64,000 nucleotides of DNA from Gymnorhina tibicen (taxonomy: Eukaryota > Chordata > Aves > Passeriformes > Artamidae), in the NCBI GenBank assembly GCA_013399875.1, contig VXAZ01006775.1, forward strand, positions 6,150,712 to 6,214,711, read 5' to 3'. The notes beneath the pieces are model-generated. The model ran no database searches and was not told the origin of the DNA. It saw nothing but the letters and a program-made list of their open reading frames with translations. Shown here one piece after another: positions 50,375 to 61,946 of the stretch (within the stretch, counting starts at the first letter, position 1; every line of letters begins with the position of its first letter). The position numbers were made by a program, and so were the translations under genes.

Positions 50375-52340
50375 ATTATGCACAGCCAGCTCTCTGTTTA
50401 AGTTGGAAACAGATTATAAGGTCTGCAGTAATTTGTTAAACTCTCATACACTCATCAGATCTTAAAGGTAAAAGGTTTCTCTGTGGACTAGAGGGAAAAC
50501 AACAGATTTTGAGTCTGATCCAGGACTCTATCAGACTGTGCTAACCACAGACTGAATCACAGAAGTGTTACAATCCTGAAAATGCTATTGGTAAGGTTGT
50601 GCATGGAATCTGGGGAGATTCCAAGGATGGGTCCAAACTTTGAGGTTCATACTCAGTCCTAAAGTCTCACACCGGTGAGGAGGAGTTTTGCTGCAGGAGG
50701 AGCAGACTGAGGATTTCGCAATTTGGCTTTGCTAATGGTAACACTGATAAAACTGAAAGGTTTGTAGATGTTGATTCTGTTATACTCTGTTCTCCACAAT
50801 GACAATGCTGATGTTGATTTGAACTGCATTGGCATTCATGAATTTGTTTCTCATTTTAACACTCAGATAACTGGGAGCAGGACCAGGACATCTGGGTTTT
50901 AGATTTTCCCTGAAATGTGGTTGTTGAGATTTGTGTTGTTGATTTCTAAAAGAGAACAAAATATGTTCAATCAGACTGTAGAAGATTAAATTATCAATTC
51001 CAGTGATTCTTAACCTTCTTTTATTTCAGAATTAACATCTTGAGTGGGAGATATTCCTCTCTAAGAGATGTTACCTGCTTGTAATTCACTTGATTTCTCT
51101 CAGTTTCCTTTTACAGATCTGTTAGAACTTTTCTACTGACCCCATTGTGGTTTGTGAACTGGTTTTGAAAGTTAATTTTCTAAATTAAGATTTGTTCAGA
51201 GATTTCACAGGCAAGAGATTCACAGTAATGATTCTACTGAAATTTTTGCTTGCTTTTTTTTTTTTTAATTTGTATCTTCAAAATGATGCCTTCCTGCAAA
51301 GACCTGAGCTTTCAGATATGTATAAAAGGAAATCTGAAAATACGACCCCAGTGTAGCCTTTTAATAGCTTGTTGATATTTTCAGGAGAGCAATTAATGAC
51401 TTTAGAATATTCAGAGTTTTAGAATATTCCAAATACTGCAGGTATTTGGGTCAGTTATAGTAGGAGGATATAGCTTCCCCTCCCCTCTTCCAGGACTATC
51501 AGGAAGGTTTGGGAATCAGTAAGGCAGAAAGAGCAGGTGACAGTATTGACACAGAAAAAGAGGCATGTGTTGGATGCAGCCAGGACCCCACGGCATATCC
51601 CACAGTTCTGGTCCTCCAGCTCCTTCCAGGGTATGTGACTTAACTCAGTATTACTGATAGAAGGTTTAAAATGTGTTACAGTGAAGAATGGAAAATTAGT
51701 TGCCATACTGAATGACGAAGACTCAAAGAGAACGGGTGGAGGGAAGAGGGCTATGTAGTGAGCTGGCAGATAGTAGGCTTGAGAAGCACATAATTATTTC
51801 TCACTGGGCATTTTGGTTGGAGGTGGAAAGGTGGCTACACCAGCTGGCAGCTTTTTGTGATTTAGTCCCAGCTGGTTCTTCTAGTGAGGCTCCCAAAGAA
51901 ACCAGAAAGCTGGCCCTGCTCACTTGAAACAGTTGTGAGTTGGCTGATATGCTCAAAGTCAAAAGAAGCTGTTCAAAAAGCAAAATTTTGGAGGCTAACA
52001 CAGGAAATTTTAATAACTTCCAGGCTAAATCTCATGGCTTTGGAAGCTCAGCTCATCGGTTCTGGAGTTCTTGAGACTGGTATTCTTCCTGCCCTGGAAA
52101 AGCTTAAATACATACTCAGTGCAGTGCACTGAATAAAGCCCTACAAAAATTATACCATGTATAGACTTAAAAATGTCTGTGAACTTTGCAGAAATGATGT
52201 CTTATATATATACTATAACATCATTAACAGAGGTGCCAAAAGTTCAAATGAGATAATTAATGCATATGTTTATATTGACAGAAAACTGAAGAAAAAAAAT
52301 GCATTTCAAATCATATTTTTCCACTATTTCAGTTGTTACA

Positions 52341-52432
52341 CTGTCCCTGTCCACAGCAAGGGCATTGATCCTAGATGATCTTTAAGACCCCTTCCAACCC
52401 AAACCATCCTAAGATTTTATGATTCTGTGATT
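52341..52432 (+). mobile_element. CR1 LINE 3' end, ~92 bp
   Basis: Plus strand: 'tgtccctgtccacagcaagggcattgatcctagatgatctttaagaccc', TTCCAACCCAAACCATCC, end ATTTTATGATTCTGTGATT. Confidence 0.9.
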
Positions 52433-54908
52433 ATTTTCTATGTAAGATTTTTCTATCCATGGTTGTGTCTGATTCTCATTATAATGATGTGGTGGAATCA
52501 GGGTTCTTTCTCCTTTGAAAAAGTAGTAATCATGTCTCATTGCCTGTGTGGTTACCACTCAACCAGCACCTTTCCAGTTTGTCTCCTGTCACTTCCACTT
52601 CACATTTAGTCCCCCTTAGCTCTGTCCAAGCTGCTGCAAATAAAGCCATCATCATTTCTGCCTGGTAGTGGCTATCCCCTTTCTTCTCCCTCCTTTTTCC
52701 ACCTTTATAATCATCTGCAGGATCTGGTTGCTTTGCACTGATTTGAAGCACATTGTTCATGAGCCCACATAACCCTCCCTGGCAGCATCTCACTTCACCT
52801 CATGTTATTTCATGTGTGCTGTCTCTTGCATCTTGTTTCACTCTCATCTCAGAGCAAGCTTCAAGCATTGCATCTCCCTCTTCTCTTTCATTAGTTTGCT
52901 TTCAGGCTTGCTGCTTCTCAGAAGCAGTCACCCTCCCTCTTAGCAATCCTCCCTCAGACACTGTTGATGTGGTAATAATTCACTAGTGCAAAAGGCGACT
53001 ATATCATCTTATAATATAAATCTAATATATACTAGATTATTAATAACAAGAAACAAAAATCACAATGTGTAAATATGTACTTACATATTATATATATTAT
53101 AAATTGAAGATTAAAAGATACTAAGAATAGCAGCATAATAAAATCAAACCTGTGATCTCTCATTTCTCTTACCCTTTCCTCTCCCGTTTCTCCAAGAACC
53201 ACTCAGCCCTGCTCCTTCATGGCAAGACAGAACTCTCTATAAAAGCAGTGCCAGTGTGCATGGCAGGGGATGCTGCAGGAGGACAGTCAAAAACACAGTG
53301 TCAAGCCCTAAGATCTAAAATTTGGGAACTCATCTGTAAGGACACTCCTTTTAACATCCTAGGAAAATTCTGAGAGTGCCTTCTCACTTAAAGCACCCAA
53401 ATTCCTGTTGAATAAGAGTCACTGCTTGTCCATCTGTTTGCTTTTTTTTTAATTAGTAAGACTGACAAGAAGCTGCCTGCCACATTTTTTGTTGAATTCA
53501 TTCTATTTATCATGGGTTGGCTGCAAAGCAACTCCCTGCTTCAGTCAGATGGAGAGACCTGGCAGATGGGACATCTTTCAAGTTGTTTTTACATGTGTCT
53601 GTGAGTATATGTGGCCAGAATAACCTTCACTGTGTCACTTTTATTTAAACACTTTTTTTTTCCACCTTTGACTGTAATATATTGAAAATAATACAACTTA
53701 AAAATATTCTGCAAATACAAACTCATTTTCATAGCCTTGATGCCTTTTAAATATGTCATCAAAGTTTATTTTGCTAGCAATAAAACCATAAAATGTGATA
53801 ATTTATGGAAGCAGCAGTGTCAGTGTATGAAATTAAGGAATACGTGGTGAATGGTATCAACAAGAGAACCAAGTCGTAGAAAACATCCCAATTTTTATTA
53901 TTTGGAACCCTGTCAGGCTCTGCCCTAAGGCTCTGACACAGCAGCTGTAGCTACTCAGTAATGCTGAGAATGGCCAGTCTGCCCAGAGGCTTTCATTTTA
54001 GATTCCCCTCTGTTGGTAGACTTTTTCCTTTATGCAAGATGTTTGTTGCAGTGAAGTTTTCCACTTGACTCTACCTAGTTTTATGTCCTTGGTGAGGAAC
54101 ACAGGGTGGATTAAAACTGTGATCTTTCCCCATCCTCGTTTCATGACTGCCTGGACTTCTTTGAATTACACACAGTCCTTTCAGGCAGCTGCCAGAAGCA
54201 GAAGGATCCTTTGGTTCCCTACAAAACACATGAATGTGATGGTGTAGGCATGTACACATCTGCTCACAGTGCCACACCAGCTCTGTATATACATGTTCTA
54301 TAAAAAGGAATAAACATAGTAATTACTTGTAAAATACAGCAGGTATCGGAGCAGAACACCTTTTCCATTCAGAGCCAACCGTGAAAGAATGCAAACCCCA
54401 ATCAGTTTATTTGACAGAGCAGAAAGCTGACAGGTCATCATTTTTTTTTAACTGCAGATGTAGATGAAAGTCACAGAGATAAAGATTGTATCACCTTGAG
54501 TCACTGAGAGGAATCTGGTTGCAGCTGACCTGGAAATCCCAGGGTGATTTGTCCACTGGAAAGTCAAAATCTTTTGTGCTCTTTTCACCTTGTAAAATAA
54601 TACAGTATTTCATTTAAATGTGGTGGCTTACGGCTGAAAGAAAAAAAAGCATTAGCATATCTCTTCATTCTTAAAAGTGTTTCCAATGGATCTACCCAAA
54701 GTCTGCAGTATTTGAAACTCCAATAGCAGGGTCTATATACACGTCAGTCCTTTTATTGCTATGCTGTTCTTAAAGAAGCTCGTCACTGTCGAATCTGGTT
54801 TAAACAAATCAAAACAAGGAAATATAAATCTAATCAAATTAATTACTGAGGATAAACTAAAGTGGATAAGGACTTTTTGCACTGATGCCATGATGATTTT
54901 TTGCTTTT
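52433..54908. other. Noncoding DNA with a pyrimidine-rich block
   Basis: No gene recognised. 52530-52975 is strikingly C/T-rich on the plus strand, without a simple repeat unit. An AT-rich block follows at 53000-53140. Confidence 0.55.
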
Positions 54909-54947
54909 TCATATACCCCTCTCATATACCCTTCTCATATACCCTTT
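54909..54947 (+). repeat. 13-bp tandem repeat, three units
   Basis: TCATATACCCCTC, TCATATACCCTTC and TCATATACCCTT follow head to tail. Confidence 0.92.
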
Positions 54948-55530
54948 CATACAGCTTTGCATGTATCCTTAGTGCTTTTAGCCCATATACTTGTAATTCC
55001 CTACATTTCATAACTAGCTTGGACCCAAAGTTGCATTAAGCCAAGAGACCAAACATCTTGGGGACCTCGCAGTTGGGTCAGAAAGGCCCAGACACCAAGG
55101 TCCTCTCCAGAACACATTCTGTAAACTAAGATAGGCCCCTCCAGGGGGAAGGTTCCTCAAAACAGGGGTTTCTCTTGAGCCTCTCATTGGGGAATCTTTG
55201 ATAGATATGCTAATGTGCAAGGTCTATAATTGTATACATGAATCATTGGGGTGGTGCATTTGTGCATTTGTGCTTTTGGGTGCATCTGTGTGTGTGTGCA
55301 TGTGTGTGTGCGTGTACATTGTTCAAAAAGTGCACCCTGGTGCATTCTTAGAATAAGCATCCCAGTAAGCACTTTCGGGTGTGCATTTTCAGTGTGCACT
55401 CGGGGGTGCTTTCTACCTAAAGGTAATGCACCAAAAGACCCTTGAATAAATACAGAAGTAAACCCCTTTTTTCCCCTCTAACCATGTTTAACTTTTAATT
55501 CTAAGCCCAGAGAAAGGCAACAGCATAATA
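54948..55530 (+). mobile_element. Probable LTR-type element
   Basis: Features that fit an avian retroviral-type LTR: 'tctcattggggaatctttgatagatatgctaatgtgcaa' (55178-55220), a GT-rich middle section with a (TG)n tract (55286-55315), many GTGCA units, and AATAAA (55445-55450) followed by 'aaccccttttttcccctctaaccatg' before 'cccagagaaaggcaaca'. I could not fix the ends or find a target-site duplication, so the boundaries are approximate. Confidence 0.5.
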
Positions 55531-55997
55531 TACCTATTATGCCATATTAAAATAATTTATTCATAGTTAGAGAGTTGTAAAAGTTTTTGTTTGAGCATTT
55601 TCCTTCGATCCAACAAAAAAAAAAGGATCATACATTACTACTTGTAAAACTTGGTTTTTCTCACAGTGGATGAATAGAGTAACAGATTATTTTAAGATTA
55701 CTGATAGTCAGATACAGGTAGAAAAAAACGCCCAAAAATTAAATCATATATGTGTACACATACATATTTATATGCTTGTACATACACATACAGAAGATAA
55801 ATATTTATTTTGCTTTTTGTCTTACAAACAAATAGTGGAGAAAAAAAAGTTATACTTGAAATATCTCTGATAATATTGAGAACTCCATAACTGCACATAT
55901 CCAAAATTGTTGAGAGTAACAATGTTTTCCAAACAGAATTTTAGCTACATTTATAAAGGACTTTCCAGGTTCTCACATCACCTGATCTGTGGGGAAA
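55531..55997. other. Noncoding DNA
   Basis: AT-rich. An A10 run lies at 55615-55624. Nothing else recognised. Confidence 0.5.
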
Positions 55998-56075
55998 CTT
56001 CGGGGGGGGCACAAGCAGCTGGGAGGAGTCTCAGTTGGGGCAGCTGACTCCAGCTAGCTAAAGAGATGTGATAAT
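55998..56075 (+). mobile_element. Possible LTR fragment
   Basis: The order 'cggggggggcacaagcagctggg', 'ttggggcagctgactccagctagctaaagagatgtgata' resembles a block seen in avian ERV LTRs ('...gcagctgacccaaactggccaaagggatattcc'). It abuts the CR1 at 56076. It is short and from memory. Confidence 0.4.
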
Positions 56076-56241
56076 AGGCTTCCCAGGGAAGTGATGGAGT
56101 CATCATCCCTGGAGGGACTTAAAAGACCTGTAGATGTGGCACCTGGGGACACGTTTTAGTGGTGGGCTTGGCAGTGCTGGGTTAACCATTGGAGTCAATG
56201 AGCTGAAAAGTCCTTTTCAGTCTGAACAATTGTATGATTCT
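56076..56241 (+). mobile_element. CR1 LINE 3' end, third subfamily
   Basis: Plus strand: 'taggcttcccagggaagtgatggagtcatcatccctggaggga', 'tgtagatgtggcacctggggacacgttttagtggtgggc', end AATTGTATGATTCTAG. Same type as the fuller copy at 57427. Confidence 0.9.
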
Positions 56242-57426
56242 AGAACCGGATTTGTTTGGGGTGCCTCAGCCCCTAAGTATTATGTATTATAAAACTGACA
56301 TAACCTTTTTGCTTTCAGAAGTTCATTCTGTAAATGTAGCTTGAGATCCGCTTTCTTCAAGACTACAAAAACAAGCTGAATGTAGCAGATAATTAACATA
56401 TTTGTAATCACCACTTTTTAGAGACTAAAGATGAAAATTGTATTATTTGAAAATGTGTTATCTGCTACGGTTAAACAACACATTTTCAAGATGTACTAAT
56501 CTTTGTCAGTGTTAAATGGATGATGATTAAAAAAAGTCAGCATCAACACATCAGGCAGTTTTCTGAATAGATGTGTTTTTCTAGTGTGGGCTGAATCATT
56601 AAGAATAAACCATTCTGTATCCAAGTAGAAGAAAAAGGATGGGAATTGTAATTTTTACAGATGCAAAACAGTTGTGAATGAGAATCCATATGATCCTCTG
56701 CCCTCACTTTCCAACAAGGAGTGTGGAGACATGGGGCAGTCATCCACCATGTGGGGAGTGGGAGGGCTGAGCATCTCTTCCCTAAGCCTGTGTGCCATGG
56801 GAGAACTCCAGCCAAGGCACCAGGACAGGAAACTGCCACTGCACACAGAAACCAAAGGCACGGTTAGAATGAGACACAAGTCTCTTGGCTTTTGCCCAGT
56901 GCAGAAGTCTCTCACCCATTGCAGGAGAATCAAGGACAGCTATTTTCTTGGATTATTACCTGGATGTGTCTGGAGGTCTGGGGTCAAGGACTTGGAGAAA
57001 ATCCAGTTTAGTGCTGGGGAATGGATGGGCTGTCAGAGCTTCAGCAGCAGGATGGACACAGTACCTCCCTGTTACATCCTTCAGTGACATAACTGTCCAC
57101 AGGGGACTTCACGCTCTGGTAGATCTCTCCTTCAATTTTGTGTTATCCTGTAGCACTTCAGTTTTGTGTTATCCTGCAGCACAGAACTTACTCAGTAACT
57201 TCTGTGTCAATTCTACAATCTCTGCCTGTGTGTGTTTTGCTTTTCAAATGGGTGTGCTGTAGCTTGATCTTGAATTAAACAGTTTAACTGATGAAGGGCT
57301 ACCATGAAATCTAGATACATTCTTTGAGGACCTAATCATGCTAATGCTAAGTCTGAATTTATCTAATGTCTGCTTCCAAACACAAGCTGGTACAATTTGT
57401 TCGGTATTATTTGTTCTAAATAAGTT
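56242..57426. other. Noncoding DNA, less AT-rich in 56690-57260
   Basis: 56690-57260 has two overlapping open frames (137 codons at 56674-57087, 125 codons at 56885-57262). I recognise no domain and see no codon pattern or promoter to support them. The part 57130-57184 is internally duplicated. Confidence 0.5.
57130..57184 (+). repeat. 26-bp tandem duplication
   Basis: CTTCAATTTTGTGTTATCCTG... and CTTCAGTTTTGTGTTATCCTG... follow head to tail with two differences per unit. Confidence 0.92.
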
Positions 57427-57768
57427 CTTTACAACTGCCTGGAAGGAGGTTCAAGCGAGGTGGGGGTCAGTTTCTTCTTCCAGTTAACAAGCAATAGGAC
57501 AAGAGGAAACATTCTCAATTTGTGCCAGGGGAGATTAAGGTTGGATATTAGGGAAAACTTCTTCACCCAAAGGTCTCTCAAGCACTGGAAAAAATCTGCC
57601 CAAAGAAGTGGTAAAGTCACCATCCCTGGAAGTCATTTAAATGATGTATATATGTGACACCTGGGGACATGTCATAGAGGTGGGCTCTGCACCTGGCAGG
57701 GATGGGTTAATGGGTGGACTTGGTGATCTTAAAGGTCTTTTCCAACTTAAGTGTTTCTATGATTCTAT
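57427..57768 (+). mobile_element. CR1 LINE 3' end, third subfamily, ~342 bp
   Basis: Plus strand: 'aactgcctggaaggaggttcaagcgaggtgggggtcagtttcttcttccagttaacaagcaataggacaagaggaaac', 'gccaggggagattaaggttggatattaggg', 'cttcacccaaaggtctctcaagcactgg', 'agtggtaaagtcaccatccctgg', 'ggtggacttggtgatcttaaaggtcttttccaac', end TTTCTATGATTCTAT. Frames of 60-65 codons here are repeat-derived. Confidence 0.95.
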
Positions 57769-57959
57769 CAGATTAAAGATCAACTTACAGTCAGAAAGCT
57801 CTTCCTTCCCTCAGTGCATATAACCTATGACCATGTCAACTCTGCATCATCTACCAGTATACTGAATATATTGGGAAACTCTGATTCCCCCTTAAAGGCA
57901 TATTTCTCTATCCTAGATTATCCTTTTAGGCTAATTCCCAAAATATTTCTTAATTAATA
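57769..57959. other. Noncoding spacer
   Basis: Possibly the decayed 3' continuation of the ancient CR1 that follows, but unreadable. Confidence 0.4.
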
Positions 57960-58235
57960 TCTTTTTTGGAACTGTGATTGCTGGAAATAGTCCAGGAAAA
58001 TAAAACCTCAAAAGTCCTACCAACTTAATGACCAAGCATACAAAGATTTTATTTGCATTCTTTGTTATAGCAACTCATAGTTTTTACTAGGTTTTTTTCC
58101 AGTTGGTTATCCACAAAGAAGCTCTAAATCTTGCTGGCCATAGCCTCTCCCTGCCTTTTAAGTATGGTCTGTATCTCTGGTTTCTATGTGCCAGGGCTTT
58201 GTGTTAGTCTGAATTAAAATGCACTTTTTATTAAA
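57960..58235 (-). mobile_element. Ancient amniote CR1 fragment
   Basis: Minus-strand relic of an old CR1 lineage common in turtles and crocodilians. The best segment is 58095-58230: 'cagttggttatccacaaagaagctctaaatcttgctgg...cttttaagtatggtctgtatctctggtttctatgtgc...gaattaaaatgca', which follows the antisense consensus 'cagctgattatccaccacgacccccaaatctttttc...ctgtaagtatggcctacattctttgttcctagatgt...cgtattaaaatgca'. The part to the left (57960-58090) is weaker ('ggaactg...ctggaaatagtccagg', 'tttgcattctttgttatagcaactcatag'). Confidence 0.65.
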
Positions 58236-59322
58236 TGAATAGCTCTTAACAAAATCCTTACAAGGGTCAGGATAGCTGAGACCCTCCCTCTCTCCTTGTC
58301 TACTGATTTTTATCCCTAATGAAACTGAGTGGGAGATCAGATTTAACATTTTTTAGTAACTGCTTAAATTCATTTCACTACGTTCAAATGAATGCTAAAC
58401 ATCATTTCCTCTCCCAAAGATGATGTAATCAGGCTATCAAGTCTACAACTTGGTTTGATGGTAGATCGCCTTGATTATTATTAATGCAAACAGTTTAATC
58501 TCCCTCTGAGCCACAACCAACCTGCCTGAAAAGAAACATTCACTGGCTATAATGTCAGGAAAGCAAACTGAGCTGGCTTCCTCACCGTTAACTTGGAGGA
58601 AAAAAAGAAAAAAAAAAACAAACAAAAACCAACAGAAGAAGACTTGCAGCTTGCCATAAATTTCTGATTTGCAGTGTTTGAATGTGGCAATTCCTTTCCT
58701 TTTACAAAAGCATAAGTATGATCTGTTAAAACTCCACTCAAACTTCCTTTGAAATATATTTCTCTTCTGAGGAAGGCTTTTCTTTACAATGAAAATGTTA
58801 TCCAGCGGAAATACAGTTATATACATTTAACAAATTTACAAGGTGATATAGTTAACATAGATTTTACTACCAGAGGTCTTGCCAAGGGCCATACATTTTC
58901 TCCCTGATTATGTGATTTCCAATTTGTTCAGCACGCTCCAGTCCGTTCTTCCTTCTGTCTCTCCGTAGCCCATTTCTCACGCTGTTGGGCTGCTGTGGGA
59001 GCGCCCATTTCAGGCAATATAAAGCCCATCACCAGCCATGTGCTCACTACTTTCCTGGCTTATGAAGTGGCTGTTCACGCTGGCACCTGAGTCTAGAGGG
59101 ATGTCAGGGGTTTTTTTTCTCCTCAGTGCATCCGGTTTCTGCACAGCTAGTGTTTTCAGAAGAAAATCCCAACTTTTCTCAGTCTGCAGCCAGCCCATGC
59201 CTTCAGGCACAGAGGAATGTACTTAGGATGATGCACCAGAGTTTCCAGAAGACCAGGATAGACACTATGGCTTGTCATCATTTACAGTCTTCTCCTACCT
59301 ACTGTGTGGCAGAAGGTTTCAC
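58236..59322. other. Noncoding DNA
   Basis: Contains an A-rich tract (58601-58632). A TATAAAG (59018-59024) lies 14 bases before an ATG in a locally GC-richer stretch (58930-59110), but the frame (59038-59226, 62 codons) has no domain. Confidence 0.5.
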
Positions 59323-59370
59323 CAGCAGTACATTTCAGCAGCAGTACCTTTCAGCAGCAGTACATTTTTC
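59323..59370 (+). repeat. 16-bp minisatellite, three units
   Basis: CAGCAGTACATTTCAG, CAGCAGTACCTTTCAG and CAGCAGTACATTTTTC follow head to tail. Confidence 0.93.
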
Positions 59371-61946
59371 TGGGTGTGCTTGGAGAGTGTAGACGCTGTG
59401 ATGAATCCAGTAGGACATGTAGGTAGTCTAGAGTAGGGTTAAGGACTTTCCAGTTTTAGAGAATCACACCTAGAGAAGACCACACCAGGTTTAGAGCAAA
59501 GAGGATGGTGTTTCCCTGGTGTAAACATGGCAATAAGTCTGTATTTTTTGGCTGACATGGAAGAGAGAGAGGTCTACAGCAGTTCTGCTAACTTGGAGCA
59601 AGGTCTGTTACCTTTGCAGACTCTAACTGCTTGATTGTCGCTCCTTGCTTGGGGACTACTGCCATGCAAACCAAGCAGATGGATGGCTTTGGGATCCGTC
59701 TGGAGAGAGCTACCCCTTTTTTTCCTATAAAATATTGTTTGAACAATCTCGCAACTTATTTTTCAGTTCTCACTTAGTACTTTTTCAAGCCGGACCATTT
59801 TTTTCTTCATCATGCACTGTGCTTCACATCTGTCTTTGGAAAGAGCTGCCCGAATACATCACGCACATTATCCAGCACCTCCACAAAGAACAAACGGAAG
59901 GCCAACTGCTAAAAGGGGGAGGATGTATACAAAATGAGCTCAACATATTTCTATATTGTAATTAAAGCTATTAAAATATTTCTGTATCCAACACCAACAT
60001 TCCATATCATTTGTAGCAGCTTCAGAGTCAGGAGAAAATTTGAGGTTTTATTTACAGATGGCCAGGGAACAGCAGCTTCTCCAGGCTGTAAATGCCTTAT
60101 TGCCATCAACATGGTTTCTCCTGCTCTCAGTGTTTTTCTGAACTGTGAAAATAGGGATCAGTGCTGAGAAAGGTTGTGCATCTTCAGCAGTCATTGACTC
60201 TTTTTGAACCAAGAGCCCTCGGGTCATTGCAGGATCTGGCTACTCATTGATCATTAAACTGATAACAACTCTTTCTTCTTAGAATTGGTGATTTTTCTTG
60301 TAGTGGTGACCCTCCAGTCAAAAAAATCAAAACCAACAACAAGAACGAAACAAACACCAAAACCATAAAAGCCCCAAAACCCAAACTAGGGAAAAATAAG
60401 GATAATTCATCTCAATGGAAAGAAATATTGAACTAGATTTCCTTCCTGTGAGTCCTCATTATTCATAATTTAAACATTTGGATGGGAGTATATAAACAAT
60501 GGATCATAGGAAGGCAAAAGATGAGAACTGTTGTGGCACTTTTTCACTGAACAGGTCAGAAGATTAGATACAGTGCAACTTACTGTTCAATAGACAATAA
60601 ATTCAATTCCATGCATGAAAGACAGACATTCCCTTAATGGACAATAAGACACAAACCTCCAAAACCTAACCTGAAGTTATTTATTTATTTATTTATATTC
60701 AGGATCTTATCAAAAAGTCATCCCTCTTTTTTTTTTGCTGAATCCAGTAGCAGGCTGTAGTCCCTGGTAGGTCCTAGTTACACAGTTTTGCTCTGAAGAT
60801 TTGATGGGGAAAGAATTGGGAAAGAGGACTCTGTTTTTGAAAACCTCTTGTCTTAGACAGACTCAGGTCAGAGGGCTTTGACATGCAATAAAGATAAAAA
60901 ACTGGAATCCTGAACTTACAGAATCAACTGAAAATTTTTCAAAGCCTTATCCAGGTTCATCTCCCAGGACTAGGAAATCTTAATTTCTGGTCTAGTCAAC
61001 TTCTAATACATTTTCCATGAGAAAAGTTAGTTAAAACTGTAATAAACCATATTCTGTTATATTGGATTGTTCCACTCATTTTCTCTTCATCATTTACCTG
61101 TTAAAATTCTGATATTTTAGAAATGTTCACTTATATTTTCTCCTTTCTAATTCCATCTTATTTCTACTCTCTGCAGTGGCTAAATATTCCATTTCCTCTT
61201 CTTTTGCACACATTTGGAACATTTGCCATTGATTAGCATATCTTTGTCCTTCATAAAGATCCCATTTAAACCTCTGCAAAACTGCAAAACCTCCCCTAAA
61301 AGTCACCTAGAGCCGACTTAGTGCCTCAGTCATCACTTTCCCAAGTTACTCAGCTGTTTCCTCACAGATCAGTCCTACTTCTTTAACTGCTTGAGCTGAT
61401 GCCTCTGAAGTGCCTCCAGCTCTTTGTGACTATGAGGTGTTTCCAGTGAGCACCTTTGCAGATGCTGTAACCAGCACTAGGCACAAAGAAAAGGTCGTAA
61501 CCACCTTGAGTGGAAGCATGGTGGTGATTCTTCTCATGCACTCTGGAATAAAGTCTTAATAGGGTTTTGAGGGGTTGGGGTTTGTTTGATTCTTTTTCCC
61601 CTTTATGTATCAATTGTAAATTTATGTTTAATTTACAGGCTAGAAATGAGCAAAGGACACAAGCACATTTTCAGCAGCTATAACCTGCCATCTAAGGTGA
61701 TGATATTTCATTTCAGTGTTAGTTGTTTCCCTTCAAATTGTCACTTGAGCTGCTGGATTAGAACTGCAGGTTGCCCTCAGCTTTCTGGTCATCATTCTGA
61801 GAACCTGGCTGAAGCACTTCACAGGGTGAAATTTGCCACTTTCTGCCCCATGGTGATGCTTGTATCTGCTTGTCTGGTTTTTCATAAATGTTTGCCTCAC
61901 TATTTGACCTAGGTGACTAGTACAGATCATGTCTGAAATAAATACT
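59371..61946. other. Unique AT-rich noncoding DNA
   Basis: Contains a C-interrupted A-rich tract (60320-60390) and a (TTTA)n tract (60677-60696). No gene recognised. Confidence 0.55.
60677..60696 (+). repeat. (TTTA)5 simple repeat
   Basis: Five TTAT/TTTA units. Confidence 0.9.

Larger units (their letters stand above)
47546..52340. other. Unique AT-rich noncoding DNA, about 4.8 kb
   Basis: No gene or dispersed repeat recognised. Contains an (AAAAT)n tract (48799-48839), a (TTTC)n tract (50322-50374) and a C-interrupted A-rich tract (48736-48760). Confidence 0.55.

Noticed and set aside
55014..55445. Cys/His/Val-rich frames around 55200-55440
   Set aside because: Produced by the TG/GTGCA-rich part of a probable LTR.
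58443..58826. 127-codon minus-strand frame with a Phe-rich core
   Set aside because: The Phe-rich part is the complement of an A-rich tract (58601-58632); no domain.
59018..59226. TATAAAG followed by an ATG and a 62-codon frame
   Set aside because: TATA-like words are common in AT-rich DNA; the ATG is only 14 bases away and the product has no recognisable feature.
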